Positions 44,634 through 53,621 of a stretch of 64,000 bases of DNA are shown here, piece after piece. The stretch lies in assembly GCF_002893095.1 (NCBI RefSeq), contig NZ_PKQQ01000007.1:1-64000 (forward strand). The letters run 5' to 3'. The position numbers and the translations under genes are program-made. Numbering within the stretch: position 1 is the first letter of the stretch; every line of letters begins with the position of its first letter. The notes beneath the pieces were generated by a model. That model was not told where the DNA came from. It saw only the letters and a program-made list of their open reading frames with translations, and searched no databases. Origin of the DNA: Stenotrophomonas sp. VV52 (lineage in GTDB: Bacteria > Pseudomonadota > Gammaproteobacteria > Xanthomonadales > Xanthomonadaceae).

Positions 44634-46505
44634 TCAGGGCGACCAGCGAATCGGGTGGCTGCCGCTCAGGCTGATCCACCCGGCCGCCATCGCAGCTTCC
44701 GGATTCCCCAGCACCGCATGCAGATGCGGTGCCTCGCTGCTGTGTTCGCCCCACACGCCGGCCCACGCATTGCGCCCGCTCTGGCGCGCACCCTGCAACG
44801 CACGATCGGCCGCACGAAGACTGTCTTCCACCACCGCCGGCGCATCCGCGAACAACGGCAGCGGCGCTACGCCCACGCTGGCAGTGAGTGTCAGGTGCTG
44901 CTGCGGCCCGGCTTCCACCACCAGCCGTTCGATCGCCAGCCGCAGGTGGCTGGCCAGTGCCTGCGCCGCTTCGGCAGTCGTGTCGTGGCGGGCCACCAGG
45001 AACGCCGCGCCGCCCCAGCGTGCCAGCAGGTCGTGGCGGTCGCAGGCGGCCTGCAGGCACTGCGCCACGCTGTGCAACACGCGGTCGCCGGCGGCCTGGC
45101 CGTAGCGGTCGTTGAGCGCCTTGAAGTCATCCAGTTCCACCAGCAGCAGCGCGCTGCGGTGGTGGCCGTCGCTGCGCGCGCTGCGTTCCTCCAGCCGGCG
45201 CTCGGCCTCACGCCGGTTGAGCAGGCCGGTGACCGCGTCGGTGCGGCTGAGCAGGGTCAGCTGGCGCCGCTGGCGGCGCAGCCGCAGCACGATCACCGTG
45301 GCCAGCGCACCGACCACGACCAGCGCGATCACCGCGCTGTTGCGGATCACCCGCACGCGGCCCAGGTCCTGCTCGGCATTGACCTGTGCGGGATCGATGC
45401 TGCGTTCGGCCGAGGCCTGCAGCCGCGCCAGCTGGCCCAGGGTCTCGCCCTGGTTGCGCGCCTTGTCCAGCGCACGGCCCTGGCGCGTGAGTTCGAGCGC
45501 CTGGTCGCGGTGGCCGAGGAGGGTGTGCAGGTCGCCGAGCAGGTCCAGCCCGTTGCGGATCTCTTCGGTGAAGTGGCCGCCCACCGCCAGTCGCTGCGCC
45601 TGTTCGGCCAGCGGCAGTGCCGCGGCGGTGTTGCCCCGGTCTACGGCCACCCGGGCCAGGCGCTGCAGGGTCACCACCTGGCCCTGCGGATCCTGCGCGG
45701 CCTGCCAGGCCAGTACCCGGCGCAGGCCGGCTTCGGCCACATCCAGCTGCCCGGCAACGCGCTGGATCTCGGCGCGGTGGCTGGCGATGCGGTTGAGGAA
45801 CAGTTCCTGCCCGGCCAACCGGGTGCCGATCGCTTCGGCGCGCTTGAACGCGGCCGCCGCCTGCGCGTGGCGTTGCAGGTTCAGCAGCGCATAGCCGTAG
45901 TTGTAGTACAGGATCAGGTCGCCGGCATTGGGCGGGCGGTGCAGGTGCTCGCTGAGCACGGTGGCCTTGTGCAGGTAGGTGAGCGCGCCTTCGGCGTCGC
46001 CCATCGCATCGCCGCGGATCATCGCGATCTGCATCAGCGCACTGATCTGGCCCTGCGCGTCGCGTTCGCGGACCGCCTCGTCCAGCAGGGTGGCGGTCAG
46101 GCTCAGCGCCCGGGCGCGTTCGCCGCCCCACAGCAGCAGGTGCGCGGCGATGGTGCGCGCGCGCTGGCGGTCGGCGGGGGTGGCGTCGGCGCGTGCGGCC
46201 GCAGCCAGCAGGCGGTCGGGCAGCTCGGTGGTCTGTTCCAGCTGGCCCAGCGCCCGCGCGGCGGCGCCCAGGCAGCCCACCGCACCGATCTCCATCGAGG
46301 TCGACAACGCCGGCCCGGCCAGCAACCGGCGCGCCAGCTGCAGCGCGGCCTGCGGTTCGCTGGTGAGCAGCGCGTTGCACTGCTCGACCTGGGCCATCCG
46401 CGGCGCCCCGTCGAGCGGGCGTTGCGCCAGCGCAGGCAACGCGATCAGCGACAGCAGTATGGCAAGCGCACGCAGGGTGCGCCGGACAGGCAACAGCTTG
46501 GGCAT
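44634..46505 (-). CDS. TPR protein with degenerate GGDEF domain
   Basis: The 623-residue product has a signal peptide or anchor (residues 10-27, ending PALAQ), a periplasmic helical-repeat region like TPR units (about 45-390), one membrane helix (about 402-422), and a C-terminal GGDEF-type domain (about 430-590). The active-site signature is GGAAF at 498-502 instead of GGDEF, and the usual RxxD inhibitory site reads DRHD. Catalytic diguanylate cyclase activity is therefore unlikely; a c-di-GMP-independent or substrate-binding role is more plausible. The domain is otherwise well kept (DAVTGLLNRR, LLVELDDFKALNDRYG). The gene is divergent from a histidine kinase gene across a short promoter. Confidence 0.87.
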   Translation of the reverse strand: MPKLLPVRRTLRALAILLSLIALPALAQRPLDGAPRMAQVEQCNALLTSEPQAALQLARRLLAGPALSTSMEIGAVGCLGAAARALGQLEQTTELPDRLLAAAARADATPADRQRARTIAAHLLLWGGERARALSLTATLLDEAVRERDAQGQISALMQIAMIRGDAMGDAEGALTYLHKATVLSEHLHRPPNAGDLILYYNYGYALLNLQRHAQAAAAFKRAEAIGTRLAGQELFLNRIASHRAEIQRVAGQLDVAEAGLRRVLAWQAAQDPQGQVVTLQRLARVAVDRGNTAAALPLAEQAQRLAVGGHFTEEIRNGLDLLGDLHTLLGHRDQALELTRQGRALDKARNQGETLGQLARLQASAERSIDPAQVNAEQDLGRVRVIRNSAVIALVVVGALATVIVLRLRRQRRQLTLLSRTDAVTGLLNRREAERRLEERSARSDGHHRSALLLVELDDFKALNDRYGQAAGDRVLHSVAQCLQAACDRHDLLARWGGAAFLVARHDTTAEAAQALASHLRLAIERLVVEAGPQQHLTLTASVGVAPLPLFADAPAVVEDSLRAADRALQGARQSGRNAWAGVWGEHSSEAPHLHAVLGNPEAAMAAGWISLSGSHPIRWSP

Positions 46506-46544
46506 GGCAACAACGACTTCCCCGGTCGAATGCAGACGCGCTGC

Positions 46545-46550
46545 TAATAT
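46545..46550 (+). promoter_or_regulatory. Candidate -10 element of the kinase gene
   Basis: TAATAT, preceded by TGC as an extended -10, lies in the gap between divergent genes. A start site near 46557 leaves little leader for the GTG at 46568 and fits the ATG at 46598 better. Confidence 0.5.
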
Positions 46551-46597
46551 ACCGGGGTTGCCGCCGCGTGCCGGCGCCGCCCGCCGACCCCCCCCGC

Positions 46598-47959
46598 ATG
46601 CCCGAGCCGACGCCCCGCACCCGCGCCGACAGCACCGACCGCCCGCACGGGCTGGGCCGGCGCACCGACGCCATGCTGCGCAGCCTGCTGCTGCTGGTGG
46701 CGCTGTACCACCCGCTGCTGGCGGCGTGGATCGCGCTGCGGCTGGGCAGCGGCCTGGACCTGATGGTGCCGTCGATGGCGGCCGCGCATACCCTGCTCTG
46801 CGTGCTGTGCCTGCTCGAACACCGCAACGGGCGCAGCCTGCATGCCGCCGCGACCTTCCTGGTCGGCGAAGCGCTGCTGCTGGTGCTGGCCTATGGCTAC
46901 TGGGGCCTGGCCGCGCAGTTGCGGGTGCAGATGGTGCAGCTGGTACCGGTACTGCTGGTCGCCGCGGTGCTGGGCCGGCGGCCGCTGGCCTGGGCCACCG
47001 CCTGGCTGTGCGCGCTGATGACGCTGGGCGGGTGGATCGACGCGGCCGGCGCGCTGTTCCGCCCGGACCGGGTGCTGCAGGCGGCCACCGACCTGGCCGT
47101 GTCCGCGTTCGGCGCGGTGATGACCGCCTGGCTGCTCCACCACAGCGTGACCGGCCTGCGCGAAAGCCTGCACGAGGCCCGCCAGCGCAGCCAGGAGCTG
47201 GCCCGCAAGCGCGATGAGCTGCAGGTGGAGATGCAGGCGCGCGAGCGCTCGCGCGACCAGCTGGTGCACGCGATGAAGATGGACAACGTCGGGCGCCTGG
47301 CCAGCGGCATCGCGCACGACTTCAACCACCTGCTGGCGCTGGTGCTGGGCTATGTGGCCAAGGCCCGGCGCAGCGAAGGCGCGGCCCTGCAGGACGCGCT
47401 GCAGGGCGCCGATTCGGCGACCCGGCGGGCCAGCGCGGTCAGCCGCCGGCTGCTCGACTTCAGCCGGCTCGAACCCGGCCGCCCGCAGCTGCTGGACGCG
47501 GCGGCCACGCTCACCGCGATGGCGCCGGTGGTGCAGCAAGTGTTCGACGAGCGCGTGCACTGCGAAGTGGACACCGGCGGTGTGCAGCGGCTGATCCATT
47601 TCGACCCGGCCCAGCTGGAGTCGATCCTGCTCAGTCTGGCGGTCAACGCCAACCAGGCGATGCCCGACGGCGGCCGCTTCAGCCTGCGCCTGCAACCGCC
47701 GCAGCCCGACGGCGCGCTGGTGCTGCAGCTGCAGGACACCGGCCAGGGCATGAGCGAAAGCGTGCGCGCGCGCTGCCTGGAACCGTTCTTCACCACCAAG
47801 CCGGTCGGGCAGGGCACCGGCCTGGGCCTGTCGGTCACTGCCAGCCTGGTGGCCGCCGCCGGCGGCTCGGTGCAGGTGCACAGCCGCCCCGGCGCCGGCA
47901 CCCGGATCGAGCTGCACCTGCCCTCGCGCCCGTTGGCGCCGCTGGCCGCCTCGGCATGA
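46598..47959 (+). CDS. Membrane sensor histidine kinase
   Basis: The product (453 residues from the ATG at 46598; a GTG at 46568 would add ten) has about six membrane helices in its first 190 residues. A coiled-coil linker (about 195-225), a HisKA-like box GIAHDFNHLL with His240, and a HATPase_c domain follow. In the ATPase domain the N box is LAVNANQAMPDGG, G1 is DTGQGM, and G2 is GQGTGLGLS. It resembles NtrB-like, four-helix-box kinases. No receiver domain and no obvious partner regulator are adjacent, although the CrbS-like hybrid kinase starts 51 nt downstream. The signal is unknown. Confidence 0.85.
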   Translation: MPEPTPRTRADSTDRPHGLGRRTDAMLRSLLLLVALYHPLLAAWIALRLGSGLDLMVPSMAAAHTLLCVLCLLEHRNGRSLHAAATFLVGEALLLVLAYGYWGLAAQLRVQMVQLVPVLLVAAVLGRRPLAWATAWLCALMTLGGWIDAAGALFRPDRVLQAATDLAVSAFGAVMTAWLLHHSVTGLRESLHEARQRSQELARKRDELQVEMQARERSRDQLVHAMKMDNVGRLASGIAHDFNHLLALVLGYVAKARRSEGAALQDALQGADSATRRASAVSRRLLDFSRLEPGRPQLLDAAATLTAMAPVVQQVFDERVHCEVDTGGVQRLIHFDPAQLESILLSLAVNANQAMPDGGRFSLRLQPPQPDGALVLQLQDTGQGMSESVRARCLEPFFTTKPVGQGTGLGLSVTASLVAAAGGSVQVHSRPGAGTRIELHLPSRPLAPLAASA

Positions 47960-47983
47960 CCGCAGGCGGCCCGATCCAGCGGC

Positions 47984-47989
47984 TACACT
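47984..47989 (+). promoter_or_regulatory. Candidate -10 element of the CrbS-like gene
   Basis: TACACT lies 21 nt before the GTG start at 48011, in a 51-nt gap after the previous kinase gene. Confidence 0.4.
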
Positions 47990-48010
47990 GCCGCATGCGC
48001 TTGGGGAAAC

Positions 48011-51000
48011 GTGCCCGTGGTTTCTAGCTGGATCCTGCTGCTGGTGTCGGTGGCCTATGCCGCGCTGCTGTTCGGCGTGGCCTGGTGGGGCGACCGGCGC
48101 CCGATGTACCCCGACCGCCCGTGGCTGCGCCCGGTGGTCTACAGCCTGGCGCTGGCGGTGTACTGCTCGTCGTGGACCTTCTACGGCGCGGTCGGCACGG
48201 CGGTGCGCAACGGCATCGGCTACCTGCCGATCTACCTGGGGCCGCTGCTGCTGCTGCTGTTCGGCTGGCGCATCATCGAGCGGCTGGCGCTGATCGCGCG
48301 CAGCCAGAACGTGGTCTCCATCGCCGACTTCATTTCCTCGCGCTTCGGCCGCTCGCGGCGGTTGGCCGCGTTGGTTGCGGTGATCGCGCTGATCGGCATC
48401 ATTCCGTACCTGGCGCTGCAGTACAAAGCGGTGGCGATGAGCCTGCAGGTGCTGACCGGCAATGTCGGGCCAACCGGCTACTTCAGCGACCCGGCACTGT
48501 ACGTGGCGCTGCTGATGGCGCTGTTCGCCACCCTGTTCGGCACCCGCCAGGTGGATGCCACCGAGCACCACCACGGCATGATGCTGGCGATCGCGCTGGA
48601 GTCGATGATCAAGCTGATCGCGATGGTGGCGCTGGGCCTGTTCGCCTACCTGTGGCTGGCCGACCGCGGCGAAACCGTGGTGCGCAGCGCGCACACACTG
48701 TTCACCGGGCTGCCGCCGGTGGGCTTCATTTCGCAGACCCTGCTCAGCTTCCTGGCCATCGTCTGCCTGCCGCGCCAGTTCCACGTGGCGGTGGTGGAAT
48801 GCGGCGACGTGCGCGATGTGCGCCGCGCGCGCTGGATGTTCGGCGGCTACCTGGTGGTGATCTCGGCGATGGTGATTCCGATCGCCACCGCCGGCGTGAC
48901 GCTGTTCGGCACCGGCGGCAGCATTGCCGACGACAGCATGGTGCTGGCCCTGCCGCTGGCCGAAGGCCGCAAATTCCTGGCCCTGGTCGCGTACGTGGGT
49001 GGGTTCTCGGCCGCGACCGGCATGGTCATCGTCGCCTCCATCGCACTGGCCACCATGGTCAGCAACGACCTGGTGATGCCGGTGCTGCTGCGTCGCAGTG
49101 GCGACCACCAGGAAGCGGCGGACATGGCGTCGCGGGTGCTGTGGATCCGCCGCCTGGCGATCCTGCTGCTGGCGATGGCGGCCTACAGCTACTACCGCGG
49201 CAGCAGCAACGACAGCACGTTGGCCTCGTACGGGCTGATGGCGTTCGCGGCGGTGGCGCAGTTCGCGCCCGGATTGATCGGCGGCCTGTACTGGCGCGGT
49301 GCCAGCCGCCGCGGCGTGGAAGCCGGCATCCTGCTCGGCTTCGGCACCTGGATCTATACGCTGCTGCTGCCCGCATTGACCCATGCCGGCTGGACCGACG
49401 GCAGCTGGCTGCGCGACGGGCCGTTCGGCATCAGCTGGCTGCAGCCGCAGGGCCTGTTCGGCATGACCGGCTGGGACCCGCTTACCCACGGCACGTTCTG
49501 GTCGCTGCTGATCAACGCCGCCGCGATGCTGCTGGTCTCGGTGCGCTGGCGCCCGGGCGTGGACGAGCGCCTGCGTGCCGCGCCGTTCCTGGACCCGTAC
49601 GCACAGCGCCCGTCGGTGGCCGGCGACTGGCCCGGCCACGTGCACGTGGGCGACCTGCTGGCGCTGGCCGCGCGCGTGGTCGGCGACCGCCATGCGCGGC
49701 GCTCGTTCTTCGAACAGGCGCAGTCGCTGGGCCGCGAACTGCAGGCTTCGGCGGCCGCCGACCGCGCCTGGGTGCAGTTCACCGAGCGCCTGCTCGCCGC
49801 TTCGATCGGCGCGGCCTCGGCGCGGCTGCTGCTGACCAGCCTGCTGCGCGGCTCGGGCATGGACCTGGGCGAAGTGGTGGCGGTGCTCGACGAAGCCGGG
49901 CAGGAACTGCGCTTCAACCGCGAAATCCTCTCCACCACGCTGGAGAACATCAGCGCCGGGGTCAGCGTGGTCGACCCGGACATGCGCCTGACCGCCTGGA
50001 ACCGCCGCTACCAGCAGATGTTCGGCTACCCCGACGGGATGCTCTACGTGGGCAGGCCGGTGGCCGACCTGATCCGCTACAACGCCGAGCGCGGCGAGCT
50101 GGGCGAGGGCGAAATCGACGTGCAGATCAACCGCCGCATCGGCTACATGCGGGCCGGTTCGCCGCACATCTTCGAACGCACCCGCAGCGACGGCCGCGTG
50201 ATCGAAATGCGCGGCCAGGCGTTGCCCGGTGGCGGTTACGTGACCAGCTACAACGACATCACCGACTACAAGCACGCCGAAAACGCGCTGTTGGAAGCGA
50301 ACGAAACGCTGGAGCAGCGCGTGGCCGAGCGCTCGCACGAAGCCGAGGTGGCGCAGCAGTCCAAGACCCGCTTCCTGGCCGCGATCAGCCACGACGTGCT
50401 GCAGCCGCTCAATGCCGCGCGGCTGTTCGCCTCCGCACTGCGCGACAGCCACCACAACAATGACGAGCAGCGACATCTCGCCGAGCGCGTGGATGCCTCG
50501 CTGCGCGCTGCCGAGGAACTGCTGGACGGGCTGCTGGATGTGTCTCGTCTGGATGCCGGCGGCCTGCACCCGGTGATCGGCGACTTCGACGTGAGCCTGC
50601 TGATGCGCGAGCTGGCCGCGCAGTACTCGCCGGTGGCGGCCGGGCGCGGCCTGCGCCTGGACCTGTTCGCGCGCCCGGCGTGGGTGCGCAGCGACCGCCG
50701 CCTGTTGCGCCGCGTGCTGCAGAACTTCCTGGCCAATGCGCTGCGCTACACCCGCCAGGGCCGCATCGTGCTGGCGGTGCGCCACCGTGGCGATGAAATC
50801 GAACTGCAGGTGTGGGACACCGGCCCGGGTATTCCCGAGCATCACATGCAGCAGATCTTCAACGAGTTCCATCGCTACCAGCAGCCGTTCGACTGGGGCG
50901 AACAGGGGTTGGGCCTGGGCCTGTCGATCTGCCAGCGCATCTCGCGCCTGCTCGACCATCGCCTCAATGCACGCAGCCAGGTGGGCAGCGGCAGCATGTT

Positions 51001-51463
51001 CTCGATCCTGCTGCCGCGCGCGGCGGTGCCCGAGCTGCCGCCGAGCGACGCGCCCGCCGCCGTGCCCGAACACAGCACGCGCACCGACTCGCTGGCCGGC
51101 ATGCGCGTGCTGTGCGTGGACAACGACCAGGAAATCCTCGACGGCATGCGTGCGCTGCTCGGCCGCTGGCAGGTAGAGGTGATTACCGCCAGCACCGTGG
51201 ACCAGGCGCTGGAGGAGGTGATGGCGCAGCCGGATGTGATGCTGGTGGACTACCACCTGCACGACCGCCTGGATGGGCTGGACACGCTGGTGGCGCTGCG
51301 CGCGCAGGCCGGGCGCGACATTCCCGGCGCGCTGCTTACCGCCGACGGCCGCGACGAGCTCAAGCGCATGGCGCGCGACCGCGGCTACCGCCTGCTGACC
51401 AAGCCGATCAAGCCGGCCTCGCTGCGCGCGTACCTGGCGGCGCACTCCACCCTGAAGGGATGA
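48011..51463 (+). CDS. CrbS-like hybrid sensor kinase with SLC5 transporter domain
   Basis: The 1,150-residue protein fuses a sodium/solute symporter-like membrane region (about residues 1-510, some 13 helices) to a STAC linker domain (about 535-610, GHVHVGDLLALAARVVGD). A PAS domain (about 640-760), HisKA with His794 in AISHDVLQPLN, HATPase_c (about 890-1010) and a C-terminal receiver with Asp1080 in MLVDYHLHD and Lys1131 follow. This order matches CrbS/MxtR-type kinases, which control acetyl-CoA synthetase genes. A LuxR-type regulator cotranscribed with acs lies 2 kb away and is the likely partner. The start is the GTG at 48011, with GGGGAAA just upstream. It is not a plain PutP permease, because the kinase is in the same frame. 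Confidence 0.92.
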   Translation: MPVVSSWILLLVSVAYAALLFGVAWWGDRRPMYPDRPWLRPVVYSLALAVYCSSWTFYGAVGTAVRNGIGYLPIYLGPLLLLLFGWRIIERLALIARSQNVVSIADFISSRFGRSRRLAALVAVIALIGIIPYLALQYKAVAMSLQVLTGNVGPTGYFSDPALYVALLMALFATLFGTRQVDATEHHHGMMLAIALESMIKLIAMVALGLFAYLWLADRGETVVRSAHTLFTGLPPVGFISQTLLSFLAIVCLPRQFHVAVVECGDVRDVRRARWMFGGYLVVISAMVIPIATAGVTLFGTGGSIADDSMVLALPLAEGRKFLALVAYVGGFSAATGMVIVASIALATMVSNDLVMPVLLRRSGDHQEAADMASRVLWIRRLAILLLAMAAYSYYRGSSNDSTLASYGLMAFAAVAQFAPGLIGGLYWRGASRRGVEAGILLGFGTWIYTLLLPALTHAGWTDGSWLRDGPFGISWLQPQGLFGMTGWDPLTHGTFWSLLINAAAMLLVSVRWRPGVDERLRAAPFLDPYAQRPSVAGDWPGHVHVGDLLALAARVVGDRHARRSFFEQAQSLGRELQASAAADRAWVQFTERLLAASIGAASARLLLTSLLRGSGMDLGEVVAVLDEAGQELRFNREILSTTLENISAGVSVVDPDMRLTAWNRRYQQMFGYPDGMLYVGRPVADLIRYNAERGELGEGEIDVQINRRIGYMRAGSPHIFERTRSDGRVIEMRGQALPGGGYVTSYNDITDYKHAENALLEANETLEQRVAERSHEAEVAQQSKTRFLAAISHDVLQPLNAARLFASALRDSHHNNDEQRHLAERVDASLRAAEELLDGLLDVSRLDAGGLHPVIGDFDVSLLMRELAAQYSPVAAGRGLRLDLFARPAWVRSDRRLLRRVLQNFLANALRYTRQGRIVLAVRHRGDEIELQVWDTGPGIPEHHMQQIFNEFHRYQQPFDWGEQGLGLGLSICQRISRLLDHRLNARSQVGSGSMFSILLPRAAVPELPPSDAPAAVPEHSTRTDSLAGMRVLCVDNDQEILDGMRALLGRWQVEVITASTVDQALEEVMAQPDVMLVDYHLHDRLDGLDTLVALRAQAGRDIPGALLTADGRDELKRMARDRGYRLLTKPIKPASLRAYLAAHSTLKG

Positions 51464-51538
51464 AACCGACAGGCGCGGCGCTGCCGCGCTGTCCTGCTGT
51501 CTATGCTGCGCGGCCCACCTTCACGCTGCGGAGCCTTC

Positions 51539-52651
51539 GTGCCGATTCCCTCATTGCGCTCCATTCTTGCGACGCCGCTGCATTCGCACGGCGCGATCCC
51601 GCTGGGGTCCCTCGTGGGCGCTGCGGTCGGCGCGGCCTTCTCGCTGGCCTTTCGCGGCTGCGGCAATGTGGTTCCCGATGCACTCATCGGCGGCTGGATG
51701 GGCATCGGCTGGACCAATGTGCAGCGCTTCCTGGACCCGGACAGAACCCTGACGCCGCTGCAGGAGCATGAGCTGGCGCTGGTCGACTACCCGGCTGTCC
51801 GCCAGGCGCTGCGCGATCGCGGTACCAGCGTGAACGATCTGGATGCGCTCAAGGTGCTGGCTGGGGAGATCGAAGGCGACGTCAACCGGATGACCCGCCA
51901 GTTCGACAGCTACTGCAGCAGCCGTGGCATGCCGCCGAATCCCCTGATGCGCGGCGTCATCCGTCACTTCTACCTGACCCACCTCCGCTACCCCACGATC
52001 ATGCTGCTCAGCAAGCTCAGTTCCAGCGCCTGCTACCTGGTAGCGGGCAGCCAGGAGCAACGGGGGACGATCGCGGACGGGCTGAACCAGGACCACGTGC
52101 CTGCCGGCACCGTACTGCGCCAGCTGCATTGCCCCTACCTGCGCGTGGACCTTGCGAACACCGCGCTGCGCAATGCGCGCGCGTTCTCCACCGAGGAATG
52201 CGAGGGGGAAATGCGCGTGCACTCGGTGCATGCGTTGCCCGGTGAAACGCTGGAGACGCTGGAGCCGAGTGCGCTGGTCAGCGTGACCAACCGGCGGCAT
52301 GCACGGCGCCGGGTTGCGTCAGGGGAAGCGCGCCCACCGGTGCCCGACCTGGTGGCATCGGCCACTGTTCGGGAAAACGTACTCCGCAGCGCGTTGCTGC
52401 GCGAGAAACTCGCGGGCGTGGCGCCGGACAGCCGCACCTGGCGCGAATTGAACCGGATCGAAGAGGATCTGGCAGCGAACCGGCCCTGTGGTCACACGGT
52501 GCGCTACCAGGGCGTGCTGTATCAAGCCGACGACATTCATTGGGAGGGCAGGCAAAGCCCGGGGCGAAACGCCTGGCGCCTGCTGCACCTGAAGACGCCC
52601 CACGGTTACGAGCTTGTCGACATCGTCGATTACCACCGGCCAAGGTCGTAG
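51539..52651 (+). CDS. Uncharacterised protein with N-terminal hydrophobic Gly/Ala segment
   Basis: I do not recognise this 370-residue product. Residues about 18-55 form two Gly/Ala-rich hydrophobic stretches (LGSLVGAAVGAAFSLAF and VVPDALIGGWMGIGW) that could be a helical hairpin in a membrane. The rest is soluble and charged, with helices (YPAVRQALRDRG, LKVLAGEIEGDV) and a strand-rich C-terminus (HTVRYQGVLYQADDIHW, RLLHLKTPHGYELVDIVDYH). The GTG at 51539 is preferred because GGAG lies 5 nt upstream; an ATG at 51503 is in frame. It stands alone between the CrbS-like gene and a REP pair. Confidence 0.6.
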   Translation: MPIPSLRSILATPLHSHGAIPLGSLVGAAVGAAFSLAFRGCGNVVPDALIGGWMGIGWTNVQRFLDPDRTLTPLQEHELALVDYPAVRQALRDRGTSVNDLDALKVLAGEIEGDVNRMTRQFDSYCSSRGMPPNPLMRGVIRHFYLTHLRYPTIMLLSKLSSSACYLVAGSQEQRGTIADGLNQDHVPAGTVLRQLHCPYLRVDLANTALRNARAFSTEECEGEMRVHSVHALPGETLETLEPSALVSVTNRRHARRRVASGEARPPVPDLVASATVRENVLRSALLREKLAGVAPDSRTWRELNRIEEDLAANRPCGHTVRYQGVLYQADDIHWEGRQSPGRNAWRLLHLKTPHGYELVDIVDYHRPRS

Positions 52652-52655
52652 CGGT

Positions 52656-52715
52656 TGCCCGCCAGCGGCGGGCACTACAGCGTCGATGCCCCGTAGTGCC
52701 GGCCGCTGGCCGGCA
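52656..52715. repeat. Inverted pair of GTAGTGCC-type REP-like hairpins
   Basis: 52656-52678 is the reverse copy (TGCCCGC-CAGCG-GCGGGCA, then CTAC) and 52693-52715 is the forward copy (GTAG, then TGCCGGC-CGCTG-GCCGGCA). They lie between the convergent unknown gene and mntP. Confidence 0.8.
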
Positions 52716-52722
52716 AACCCGG

Positions 52723-53301
52723 TCAACCAACGGCACCACTCAGGTGCTCATACAGGATCGCACTGCCCACGAGGATCAAAATCACGCCACCGGCGATCTC
52801 CGCACGCTTGCCGATCATGCTGCCCAGCACGCGGCCCAGCATGATGCCGGTGGTCACCATCACCAGCGTGCACAGGCCGATCACCGCCGCCATCACGCCG
52901 ATATGCACGTCCAGGAAGGCCAGGCCCACGCCCACCGCCATCGCGTCGATGCTGGTGGCGAAACCGGTCACGGCCAGGTGCCAGAACCCGCGGTGCCTGT
53001 CCCCGTCCTCGTCGGCTTCCTCCGCCTCCGGCTTCACGCCGTTGATGATCATGTGCACACCCAGCGCGCCGAGCAGCACGAAGGCGATCCAGTGGTCGAA
53101 CGCTTCCACGTAGGACGACGCGGCACGGCCCAGCAGCCAGCCGATCACCGGGGTGATCGCCTCGATCACGCCAAAGATCAGGCCCGCGCGCAGGGCATCG
53201 GGAAAGCGCGGCTTCCGCATGGCCGCACCTTTGCCGACCGCCGCCGCGAAGGCATCGGTGGACATGGCAAAGCCGATCAGCAACATCGAAATGGGAGACA
53301 T
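52723..53301 (-). CDS. mntP: Manganese efflux pump MntP
   Basis: MntP exports Mn2+ across the inner membrane and prevents manganese toxicity. The 192-residue product has six hydrophobic helices and the repeated family motif with membrane Asp residues: [16 protein letters not shown] in helix 1 and [17 protein letters not shown] in the second half. A charged loop ([14 protein letters not shown]) lies mid-protein. I chose the ATG at 53301, which gives the usual family length. The frame stays open to 53391, but that part overlaps a manganese riboswitch. The riboswitch upstream supports both the identity and the regulation. Confidence 0.94.
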   Translation of the reverse strand: MSPISMLLIGFAMSTDAFAAAVGKGAAMRKPRFPDALRAGLIFGVIEAITPVIGWLLGRAASSYVEAFDHWIAFVLLGALGVHMIINGVKPEAEEADEDGDRHRGFWHLAVTGFATSIDAMAVGVGLAFLDVHIGVMAAVIGLCTLVMVTTGIMLGRVLGSMIGKRAEIAGGVILILVGSAILYEHLSGAVG

Positions 53302-53374
53302 CGGGGACACGAGCAGGTCGGGCAATGACGGGCAACGGCCCGCGTTCGCGCCCAACCTGTCGTTGCGCACGCGG

Positions 53375-53483
53375 ACCGCTGGTCTCGCCAACCATGATGG
53401 CTGCCCGCACCACGGCGCACTGGCCGAGTATGTTGATGCGGGCGTTTCCCTTCAGCGGGAAACCGGCTACTCCCCAAAGGGAC
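53375..53483 (-). promoter_or_regulatory. yybP-ykoY manganese riboswitch
   Basis: Read on the minus strand, the aptamer shows the conserved blocks in order: TTTGGGGAGTAGCC, ATCAACATACTCGG and GGCGAGACCA. These form the Mn2+-binding loops of the yybP-ykoY class. About 75 nt separate it from the mntP ATG. That stretch contains GGTTGGGC and GCCCGACC, which can pair and may form the expression platform. High Mn2+ is expected to raise mntP expression, as in E. coli. Confidence 0.93.
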
Positions 53484-53554
53484 GCGTAGCTTATCACCGC
53501 GAACGCGGATTACCCCGGAATGGGCGAATTGCGCAGGGGATGCTGGGATATATA

Positions 53555-53589
53555 GCTTGGGCTATAACGCAAGGCGTTATAGCCCAAGC
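53555..53589. repeat. Perfect 16-bp inverted repeat
   Basis: GCTTGGGCTATAACGC (53555-53570) and its exact complement (53574-53589) are separated by AAG. It sits between the crbR-like stop and the mntP riboswitch. It could be a terminator without a T run, an operator or a repeat element. Confidence 0.6.
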
Positions 53590-53591
53590 GG

Positions 53592-53614
53592 GTAGTGCCG
53601 GGCCCTGCCCGGCA
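53592..53614 (+). repeat. SMAG/REP-like hairpin
   Basis: GTAG, then TGCCGGG-CCCTG-CCCGGCA. It lies just past the stop of the minus-strand regulator gene at 53622. Confidence 0.8.
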
Positions 53615-53621
53615 ACCTCAA

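Noticed and set aside
48011..49540. Sodium/proline symporter (PutP) as a separate gene
   Set aside because: The transporter-like region continues in one frame into STAC, PAS, kinase and receiver domains, so it is a sensor domain.
39448..51445. Long minus-strand frames opposite the barrel gene and the CrbS-like kinase gene
   Set aside because: Both are rich in His, Gln, Arg and Ala with no recognisable motif, while the plus-strand frames have clear domains.
53302..53391. Longer mntP start at 53391
   Set aside because: The added residues have no family match and overlap the manganese aptamer, which must be untranslated leader.
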